Shown here in pieces: positions 58,442 through 64,000 of a stretch of DNA of 64,000 nucleotides. Each line of letters starts with the position of its first letter. The stretch's first letter is position 1. The translations under genes and the position numbers were made by a program. Origin of the DNA: Vibrio penaeicida (lineage in GTDB: Bacteria; Pseudomonadota; Gammaproteobacteria; Enterobacterales; Vibrionaceae). Location: assembly GCF_019977755.1 (NCBI RefSeq), contig NZ_AP025144.1, forward strand, positions 3,038,001 to 3,102,000, written 5' to 3'. Under the pieces are notes generated by a model. The model was not told where the DNA came from. It made no database searches and saw only the letters and a list, made by a program, of their open reading frames with translations.

Positions 58442-59695
58442 TTATTTTAGTTCATATTTTAGCCATTGAAGTGCTAATGAGAGAGATTCCTCATATCCTT
58501 TCGAAATTGACTTAGATGACACTTTCTTTGCTTGACCACCATGGCTAAAAATTGAGACCAATTTGTTGTCTGAATAGGGAGAAATGGGATCCCCTTCCAA
58601 TCCAAGAGCGAGGATAGGCACCTGAGTTCTTCGATTCGTTAAAAAACCTTGTGTTTTAAGTGACCAAGCGCGCATTTGACCTGCCAAACTGTGTACATCG
58701 ACGACTTCTTTACCCAAACGAGATGAAAGCATGTCCAAGTACATCTTCGGCATTTGTAGTAGCTTGTCTGTAGAAGACAGAACATCGTGGATGGGCGCGC
58801 CCAGAGCAACGCACGCTTTAATCCTATCTTGTTCTAAAAAGCTCAAACGAATCGCCGCATTTCCACCAAAGCGGAAACCAAGCATCCCCACTTTAAAGTG
58901 ATCAACCCAAGGAATCCTAGGGAGCTCATCGAGAATCGCTTTGTGAAGGCAGCTTGAATCTTCTGTGAGATCCCAATGGCTGCTATGACCGATAGAAGGC
59001 ATGTCTAAGGTGAGCATGCCAATATCATTGGGCGCCAAATAGTCTTTGAACAATCGCCACATGTCCGACTGCAAACTATCAAGCCCAGCACTAACAATCA
59101 CAACAGGTAATTGTCTTTCGGTGTGCGGAAGGTGCAGATTCGCCTTTATCTTTTTCTTACCAAAAGGCACTTCGATCTTCTTAGTAATGAGCGAACTGTG
59201 TTCCATCGCCAAATCATAGGCTTTGTGCACCAACACCTGAGCCTGAATGGAAAGGCTATCTCCCTTTATGTGCGGGTAGCCCGCAATGCTAAAACACAGG
59301 CTGGCTCTAAAGTAAGCGTCACTCGCTTCATCACCCTTCAGTTCCGATGCTTTCTTCTGATTCAACATCCCTTGATGAATCCATTCGTACGTCCAATTAC
59401 CAGAATAGTACCCCATGACCGTATCTAACCATTCGTCATGGGTACGGGAATGAGTGGAAGAAGCAATTCTTGAAAGCACTTCCTCCATCTCTAACGGCTC
59501 AATCCCCTGCCATATCCACTGCATACGCCTTAGCGTTCGATACCAAGATTCGCCTTGCTCTTCTCGCTGCTTATCCAAGTAGCTCTCGTTACTTGGCATA
59601 TAGCGAACAAGTGCAGACGTTTCTCTCGCTTGGCGATGATTTTGAAACAGTTCTTCTGAAAGGTTTTTGCTGATTTGCTCTTCAGGCATGGACAT
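58442..59695 (-). CDS. frsA: Esterase FrsA
   Basis: The 417-residue alpha/beta hydrolase matches FrsA (YafA), known to bind EIIA-Glc and reported to influence fermentation versus respiration. It has an N-terminal helical domain (about 1-190), VVIVSAGLDSLQSDMWRLFK in the hydrolase fold, and the elbow GFRFGGNAAIRLSF, where the usual Ser nucleophile of GxSxG is replaced, so esterase activity is doubtful. The start could also be the second ATG two codons later. It lies between gpt and crl as in E. coli. Confidence 0.92.
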   Translation of the reverse strand: MSMPEEQISKNLSEELFQNHRQARETSALVRYMPSNESYLDKQREEQGESWYRTLRRMQWIWQGIEPLEMEEVLSRIASSTHSRTHDEWLDTVMGYYSGNWTYEWIHQGMLNQKKASELKGDEASDAYFRASLCFSIAGYPHIKGDSLSIQAQVLVHKAYDLAMEHSSLITKKIEVPFGKKKIKANLHLPHTERQLPVVIVSAGLDSLQSDMWRLFKDYLAPNDIGMLTLDMPSIGHSSHWDLTEDSSCLHKAILDELPRIPWVDHFKVGMLGFRFGGNAAIRLSFLEQDRIKACVALGAPIHDVLSSTDKLLQMPKMYLDMLSSRLGKEVVDVHSLAGQMRAWSLKTQGFLTNRRTQVPILALGLEGDPISPYSDNKLVSIFSHGGQAKKVSSKSISKGYEESLSLALQWLKYELK

Positions 59696-59753
59696 AAGGC
59701 AAGGATCTTATTCAGTGTTGTATAAGGGGTTTCTGCCCCTAATAGTAATAAAA

Positions 59754-59779
59754 AAAATGACCCTATACAGGGTCATTTT
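59754..59779 (-). terminator. Terminator after gpt
   Basis: AAAATGACCC and GGGTCATTTT pair around a short loop and are followed on the minus strand by TTTATT. It ends gpt before frsA. Confidence 0.85.
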
Positions 59780-59823
59780 GAAAATTTGAGTGTTTACCTA
59801 AGTATTTACTCTAGATAAAGCCT

Positions 59824-60279
59824 TTATTTGTTGATTGGATCAACGAATGTCAACGCCATATCCCATGGTTGCTCTATCCAAGTATCTTGTGGAATATCAA
59901 CAACATAATCATCAACCAAATCGATACCAGCAGGTTTCGCACAAACAGTAATCAACTTAGCCTTTGGGTACATTTCACGGATCTGACGAGCTGTGTCACC
60001 ACTGTCTGCCAAATCGTCAACAATCAGGAAGCCTTCACCATCACCTTCTGGTGCTTTTAAAACCGACATATCGCGCTGATGATCGTGGTCATAACTAGAA
60101 ATACAAACCGTGTCCACATAGCGAATACCCAGTTCACGAGCTAGAATAGCGGCAGGAACCAAACCACCACGGCTCACGCCAATGATGCCTTTCCATTGCT
60201 CTGCCGGCATTTGACGCTCAGCAAGCTGACGGCAGTACATCTGCATGTTGTCCCAGGTGATGATAAATTTATTACTCAT
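59824..60279 (-). CDS. gpt: Xanthine (guanine) phosphoribosyltransferase
   Basis: Gpt salvages xanthine, guanine and hypoxanthine with PRPP. I use the ATG giving [20 protein letters not shown] (151 residues), because the ORF upstream of it is the end of the permease gene. The PRPP loop is [18 protein letters not shown] near residue 85. The gene lies 28 bases after the purine permease, a logical salvage pair. Confidence 0.96.
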   Translation of the reverse strand: MSNKFIITWDNMQMYCRQLAERQMPAEQWKGIIGVSRGGLVPAAILARELGIRYVDTVCISSYDHDHQRDMSVLKAPEGDGEGFLIVDDLADSGDTARQIREMYPKAKLITVCAKPAGIDLVDDYVVDIPQDTWIEQPWDMALTFVDPINK

Positions 60280-60307
60280 AGTTGTTATAACCTGTATCGG
60301 CTTTGTC

Positions 60308-61603
60308 TTAGCCTGCGCTAAGAACGAATTTAATGGTGAAAATGGCTGCCATAACCCAAACACTTAGGGACACATCTTGCGCTTTACCACTCAGCGCTTT
60401 GATAGCTGCATAGGCAATAAAACCTAAAGCAATACCATCAGCGATAGAAAATGTTAGCGGCATCAGAAGACACGTCACAACAACAGGAGCCGCTTCGGTT
60501 AGATCGCACCAGTCAATACTAACCAAACCGGAGAGCATCAGGATTGCAACATAAAATAGTGCGCCTGCTGTCGCGTAAGCGGGGATCATTCCAGCTAGTG
60601 GCGAGAAGAATAAAGCAAGTAGGAATAAAATGCCAACCACAACCGCAGTGAGACCAGTTCGACCACCAGCAGCAACGCCAGAAACACTTTCGATGTAAGA
60701 CGTAGTGTTCGATGTACCCAGAACAGCACCAACAGATGTTGCTGTTGAATCCGCGAGAAGTGCTCGGTTCAAGCGAGGAATCTTGCCATCTTTTTGAATA
60801 AGGTCGGCTTTTTGCGCTACCCCTACTAAGGTGCCTGCAGTATCAAACAAATCGACAAATAGGAAAGCAAACACGACGGAAATCATACCGATTTCAAATA
60901 CAGCAGAGAAATCCAATTGCATAAAGGTTGGTGCAATGCTTGGCGGCCACGAAGCCACACCACCCCAAGTTACATCACCGAATGCTAAGCCAAGACCCGT
61001 CACTGCTAGAATAGCAATCATGACTGCGCCTTTTACACCTTTATGAACCAGTGCAATGGTCAAAAAGAAACCAAGTGAAGCGAGTACAGCTGGAAGAGAA
61101 GTGATTTGCCCTAACGAGACAAACGTCGCTGGATTATCCACAACAATACCGGCATTTTTCAGTCCGATGAAAGCTAAGAACAAACCAATACCTGCCGAAA
61201 TACCCGTTCGCAATGACATAGGTATAGAGTGAATGATCCACTCGCGGATTTTAAAAATGCTCAGTAAAATAAATAGAACACCAGAAACAAAAACCGCCGC
61301 TAATGCCACTTGCCATGTATGCCCCATCCCCAATACAACGGAATAAGTAAAGAAGGCATTTAACCCCATACCTGGTGCTTGAGCGATTGGGTAGTTTGCC
61401 ACTAAGCCCATAATGAAACACCCAACGGCGGCCGCTAAACATGTTGCGACAAACACAGCATCACGATCCATTCCGGTATCAGACAAAATCGCTGGGTTAA
61501 CAAAAATGATATAAGCCATGGTGAGAAAAGTCGTCACCCCGGCAATGATTTCGGTGCGCACACTGGTATTGTGTTCACTCAGTTTAAATAGCCTTTCGAG
61601 CAT
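60308..61603 (-). CDS. NCS2 family purine permease
   Basis: A 431-residue membrane protein with about 12-14 helices and the COG2252 type NCS2 motif [16 protein letters not shown] in the first half, plus [20 protein letters not shown] and [15 protein letters not shown]. Related proteins are AdeP, PurP and GhxP, which import adenine or guanine/hypoxanthine; which base this one takes cannot be told. It is 28 bases upstream of gpt, so import and salvage are joined. A PurR-like box lies in its 5' leader. Confidence 0.92.
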   Translation of the reverse strand: MLERLFKLSEHNTSVRTEIIAGVTTFLTMAYIIFVNPAILSDTGMDRDAVFVATCLAAAVGCFIMGLVANYPIAQAPGMGLNAFFTYSVVLGMGHTWQVALAAVFVSGVLFILLSIFKIREWIIHSIPMSLRTGISAGIGLFLAFIGLKNAGIVVDNPATFVSLGQITSLPAVLASLGFFLTIALVHKGVKGAVMIAILAVTGLGLAFGDVTWGGVASWPPSIAPTFMQLDFSAVFEIGMISVVFAFLFVDLFDTAGTLVGVAQKADLIQKDGKIPRLNRALLADSTATSVGAVLGTSNTTSYIESVSGVAAGGRTGLTAVVVGILFLLALFFSPLAGMIPAYATAGALFYVAILMLSGLVSIDWCDLTEAAPVVVTCLLMPLTFSIADGIALGFIAYAAIKALSGKAQDVSLSVWVMAAIFTIKFVLSAG

Positions 61604-61626
61604 AATCGAATCCCTAAAATTGTGTA

Positions 61627-61642
61627 AAATAAACGTTTGCGT
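61627..61642 (-). promoter_or_regulatory. PurR-like operator in the permease leader
   Basis: On the minus strand ACGCAAACGTTTATTT matches 13 of 16 positions of the PurR consensus ACGCAAACGTTTGCGT, with the left half perfect. It lies just downstream of a -10 TATAAT (61658-61663), so PurR with hypoxanthine or guanine would block the permease and gpt. Confidence 0.7.
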
Positions 61643-61657
61643 AATCGATTGGCGCGA

Positions 61658-61663
61658 ATTATA
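61658..61663 (-). promoter_or_regulatory. -10 element of the permease-gpt promoter
   Basis: TATAAT on the minus strand is a perfect -10; the -35 region is AT-rich without a clear hexamer. The start would be near 61651, leaving a leader of about 48 bases. Confidence 0.55.
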
Positions 61664-61781
61664 AAGATATCAAATATCAAATTCTAGTTAGAATTAAAAC
61701 TCTCGATTATCCGTACAATTATCGAAGGCTAGCGACGCTACCTTTTTCATGCATATCAATCACTTAATCCTTATAAACGTT

Positions 61782-61802
61782 TCTATGCCATATTGGCATA
61801 GA
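61782..61802. repeat. 21-base near-perfect palindrome upstream of the permease
   Basis: TCTATGCCA and TGGCATAGA form a 9-bp inverted repeat with three bases between. It lies about 130 bases upstream of the permease start site and about 150 bases past the end of the small RNA. It could be an operator for an unidentified dimeric regulator. Confidence 0.55.
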
Positions 61803-61953
61803 GCTCATCATTGTAGGTTGAAAACTGAGCACATAGTTAGACAAGGAACACATTTCCCAGAAATTTGCGATTGGTAGTGTTTAAAAATGGAAGGATTATG
61901 AAATTGCAGGGTTATGTTGGGTAAAAGTCACAGAGTGAATATATTTTGAACAT

Positions 61954-61981
61954 AAAAAAACGCCACTCAACTTGAGTGGCG
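61954..61981 (-). terminator. Terminator of the VcdRP-like RNA
   Basis: On the minus strand CGCCACTC and GAGTGGCG pair around a short loop, followed by seven T residues. Confidence 0.92.
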
Positions 61982-62076
61982 GTAGAATCTTGTAATCCCG
62001 ACAGCAAAAACAGGGATGGTAAATTAATTCCAATTTTAGGGGTGAACAATTTGTTCAGTCTTACACTTGGTTATGA

Positions 62077-62163
62077 CTAGTAACCAAAGCTGGTTGGGTA
62101 TGCGAAGTTACCAGTGTATATAGATGGTACATTCCAGAACATCGCAGACGGTAAACCTTTCAT
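62077..62163 (-). CDS. Small protein, 28 residues (VcdP-like)
   Basis: The ORF begins MKGLPSAMFWNVPSIYTGNF and ends in FGY after 28 codons, with AAAGGTGAT as ribosome binding site seven bases before the ATG. It is rich in aromatic residues and has no charged residue after Lys2. It has no hydrophobic run long enough for a membrane helix. It sits in the VcdRP-like RNA and would be VcdP if the RNA is confirmed. VcdP is known to bind citrate synthase GltA in V. cholerae. Confidence 0.78.
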   Translation of the reverse strand: MKGLPSAMFWNVPSIYTGNFAYPTSFGY

Positions 62164-62271
62164 AGCTATCACCTTTAAATCAATTAAACACAATTTGATT
62201 CTCAGTTCCTTGGAGGCGATAAACGGACTCATCCTTTGAGCATTTTCTCTTCATTGCTGAAGTTGGTTGCT

Positions 62272-62299
62272 AATATACCATCAGGAAAAATAATTACAA
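62272..62299 (-). promoter_or_regulatory. Promoter of the VcdRP-like RNA
   Basis: On the minus strand TTGTAA (62294-62299) and TATATT (62272-62277) are 16 bases apart, with TGg directly before the -10 (extended). Predicted start is near 62265. Confidence 0.7.
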
Positions 62300-62306
62300 C
62301 ATTTAA

Positions 62307-62322
62307 AATGATCTATATCACA
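62307..62322. promoter_or_regulatory. CRP-like site upstream of the VcdRP-like RNA
   Basis: TGTGATATAGATCATT (minus strand) matches TGTGA-N6-TCACA in the left half fully and three of five in the right half. It is centred about 49.5 bases before the predicted start, directly upstream of the -35, a place where CRP could repress or tune. Confidence 0.65.
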
Positions 62323-62682
62323 CAAACCCGCTTAAATTGCGCCAAATCAAAAAATTAATGTAATTTAATTACAAAAATATCAAATAATGACAATAGCCAA
62401 ATGAAACATATTTAATAGTTGCTATCCATACTCTTTAAGGCTAGCAGAAGTATTACGATTCTGTTTTTTACACCGCCAACTATTTGTTACGCGATCGCTA
62501 AAGATTGAATTGAGAATTGCTACGTAAATCTGAATTGGAAATGGTATTCTAGGCGCATCGTCACAGCGTTGTTCAGGATGAAGTACGGTCATTACCGCAA
62601 CTGATGCGATATCTGGTTAGTTATCTTAAATCCTCAAGAAACATCATCCTGCCAGCCTAACAAAACAATAAAGGAGTTTTCC
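62323..62682. other. pepD upstream region
   Basis: About 360 bases. An extended -10 for pepD (TGGTATTCT, TATTCT at 62545-62550) suggests a leader of about 126 bases. No ORF with a ribosome binding site and no terminator were seen. Confidence 0.45.
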
Positions 62683-64000
62683 GTGTCTGAGTTCCATTCT
62701 GAAATCAGCCAGTTGTCCCCAGCGAAGCTTTGGCAGTTCTTCGATAAAATTTGTTCTATTCCTCACCCTTCAAAGCATGAGGAAGAGCTTGCTCAATACA
62801 TTATAAATTGGGCTACAGAGCAAGGCTTGGATGTACGCCGCGATCCTACTGGTAACGTGTTTATCAAAAAGCCAGCCACACCAGGAATGGAAAATAAGAA
62901 AGGCGTAGTGCTTCAAGCGCACATCGATATGGTTCCTCAAAAAAATGAAGACACGGACCATGACTTCACAAAAGATCCTATCCAACCTTACATTGATGGT
63001 GAATGGGTTACTGCAAAGGGCACGACTCTAGGTTCAGATAACGGTATTGGTATGGCTTCTTGCTTAGCTGTACTTGCTTCTGACGACATTAAACATGGTC
63101 CAGTTCAAGTTTTACTGACGGTTGATGAAGAAGCAGGCATGACTGGCGCATTCGGTTTGGAGGCTGGATGGCTGGAAGGGGACATTCTTCTCAATACAGA
63201 TTCTGAGCAGGAAGGTGAAGTATACATGGGTTGTGCTGGCGGTATTGATGGTGCAATGACATTTGATATCCAACGCGAAGAAGTACCAGAAGGTTACGTG
63301 ACTCGCGTGCTCACTCTAAAAGGCTTAAAAGGTGGGCATTCCGGTTGTGATATTCACACGGGTCGTGGTAACGCGAACAAATTATTTGCTCGCTTCCTTG
63401 CCGTTCATGCTCAAGAACTTGATCTTCGACTTATTGATTTCCGTGGTGGTAGCCTTCGTAACGCCATTCCAAGAGAAGCGTTTGCTACCGTTGCCGTCCC
63501 TGCTGAAAACCAAGACAAACTAGCAGAACTTTTCAATACTTACACAAACCTGCTCTCTGCTGAATTAGGCAAAATTGAAACAAGCATCGTCTCTTTCAAT
63601 GAAGAAGCAGAGAATACAGGAAAAGTGTTTGTTCAGGCAGATCAATTCCGTTTTGTTTCCGCTTTAAACGCCGCGCCAAACGGTGTTATTCGTATGAGTG
63701 ATGAAATCGAGGGTGTGGTAGAAACGTCTTTGAATGTTGGTGTCATCACAACAGAAGATGACAAGGTCACTGTACTGTGTTTGATTCGCTCTTTGATTGA
63801 CTCGGGTCGAGAGCAAGTTGAAAGCACGCTTCGCTCTATTGCAGAGTTGGCTGGGGCAGAATTATCTTTCTCTGGCGCTTACCCTGGTTGGAAGCCAGAC
63901 GCAGATTCAGAAATCATGGCTATCTTCCGTGAAATGTATGAAGGCATCTACGGACATAAACCTAATATCATGGTGATTCACGCTGGATTAGAATGTGGGT
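62683..64000 (+). CDS. pepD: Aminoacyl-histidine dipeptidase PepD (3' end cut by window)
   Basis: PepD is a zinc peptidase of the M20 family that hydrolyses carnosine-like and other dipeptides. The ORF starts with GTG after AAGGAG, giving MSEFHSEISQLSPAKLWQFF, and is open to the window end (439 codons; the family is about 490). Zinc ligands His80 and Asp82 lie in QAHIDMVPQ, and Asp in SDNGIGMASC; the catalytic Glu pair is in VDEEAGMTGAFGLE, and GGLKGGHSG-like KGGHSGCDIHTGRGN follows. The gene is often upstream of gpt in gammaproteobacteria. Confidence 0.95.
   Translation, partial: MSEFHSEISQLSPAKLWQFFDKICSIPHPSKHEEELAQYIINWATEQGLDVRRDPTGNVFIKKPATPGMENKKGVVLQAHIDMVPQKNEDTDHDFTKDPIQPYIDGEWVTAKGTTLGSDNGIGMASCLAVLASDDIKHGPVQVLLTVDEEAGMTGAFGLEAGWLEGDILLNTDSEQEGEVYMGCAGGIDGAMTFDIQREEVPEGYVTRVLTLKGLKGGHSGCDIHTGRGNANKLFARFLAVHAQELDLRLIDFRGGSLRNAIPREAFATVAVPAENQDKLAELFNTYTNLLSAELGKIETSIVSFNEEAENTGKVFVQADQFRFVSALNAAPNGVIRMSDEIEGVVETSLNVGVITTEDDKVTVLCLIRSLIDSGREQVESTLRSIAELAGAELSFSGAYPGWKPDADSEIMAIFREMYEGIYGHKPNIMVIHAGLECG

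Larger units (their letters stand above)
61954..62265 (-). ncRNA. VcdRP-like dual-function small RNA
   Basis: A compact transcript unit of about 312 bases. It has a -35/extended -10 promoter, a CRP-like site upstream, a 28-codon ORF with ribosome binding site, a CCCC run downstream of the ORF (62039-62042 read on the minus strand), and a terminator with seven T residues. From published work I recall VcdRP of V. cholerae: a CRP-repressed RNA that encodes VcdP of 29 residues, and pairs with sugar-transport mRNAs by a C-rich segment. Length, layout and CRP site fit; sequence identity was not checked. Confidence 0.72.

Noticed and set aside
1..64000. Defence islands, phage genes, toxin-antitoxin pairs, transposons, attachment sites.
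   Set aside because: None of the annotated proteins belongs to such families, gene order is that of core genomes, and no flanking direct repeats were seen.

Overview
The window is a chromosomal segment of a Vibrio or close Vibrionaceae relative. The evidence is the sodium-type flagellar stator pair PomA/PomB, the uncharacterised families DUF3549 and DUF3301, a RibBX-type riboflavin enzyme, a GcvB and a CsrB small RNA in their usual gene contexts, and a gene order close to the E. coli 4-min, 9-min and 62-min regions. Base composition looks even and moderate. I see no insertion sequence, prophage, integron, CRISPR array, tRNA or rRNA gene. Almost everything is core genome.

Region 1 (1-18.8 kb, minus strand) is the large envelope and translation cluster, in transcription order rpsB-tsf / pyrH-frr / uppS-cdsA-dxr-rseP-bamA-skp-lpxD-fabZ-lpxA-lpxB-rnhB-dnaE-accA. 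It links ribosome supply, phospholipid and undecaprenyl precursors, outer-membrane assembly, lipid A synthesis and replication. rpsB has a long leader with an extended -10 promoter, a GC-rich discriminator and a hairpin next to the start, as expected for S2 autoregulation. Region 2 (19-25.8 kb, mostly plus strand) has map, glnD (nitrogen sensing), a YaeH-like gene, truC-yqcC on the minus strand, and DUF3549 and DUF3301 genes.

Region 3 (25.8-34.2 kb) starts with a CsrB-type regulatory RNA on the minus strand (about 28 GGA motifs, a strong terminator, and a far-upstream GacA/UvrY/VarA-like palindrome). It continues with a small coiled-coil gene, a YaiI-family gene, a globin, a Zn-ribbon protein, syd, queF, and a TPR/degenerate-GGDEF membrane protein next to a second GGDEF protein whose signature is SGEEF. 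Region 4 (34.2-41.7 kb) holds ppnN with a long leader, xni, a secreted nuclease, rlmM, a DUF423 protein, an alpha/beta hydrolase, gcvA and the divergent GcvB small RNA, then a DUF805 membrane protein.

Region 5 (41.8-55.2 kb) has thiI, pomB-pomA, xseB-ispA-dxs, a monooxygenase-like gene, then (minus) nrdR-ribD-ribC-ribBX / ribH-nusB-thiL-pgpA. Thiamine, riboflavin and isoprenoid synthesis meet here. Region 6 (55.3-64 kb) has crl / proB-proA, gpt-frsA, an NCS2 purine permease with a PurR-like operator, and the start of pepD. Between the permease and pepD is a 312-base transcript unit on the minus strand with a CRP-like site, a -35/extended -10 promoter, a 28-codon ORF with a ribosome binding site, a CCCC motif and a terminator. 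It fits a VcdRP-type dual-function small RNA and is the most interesting item in the window.
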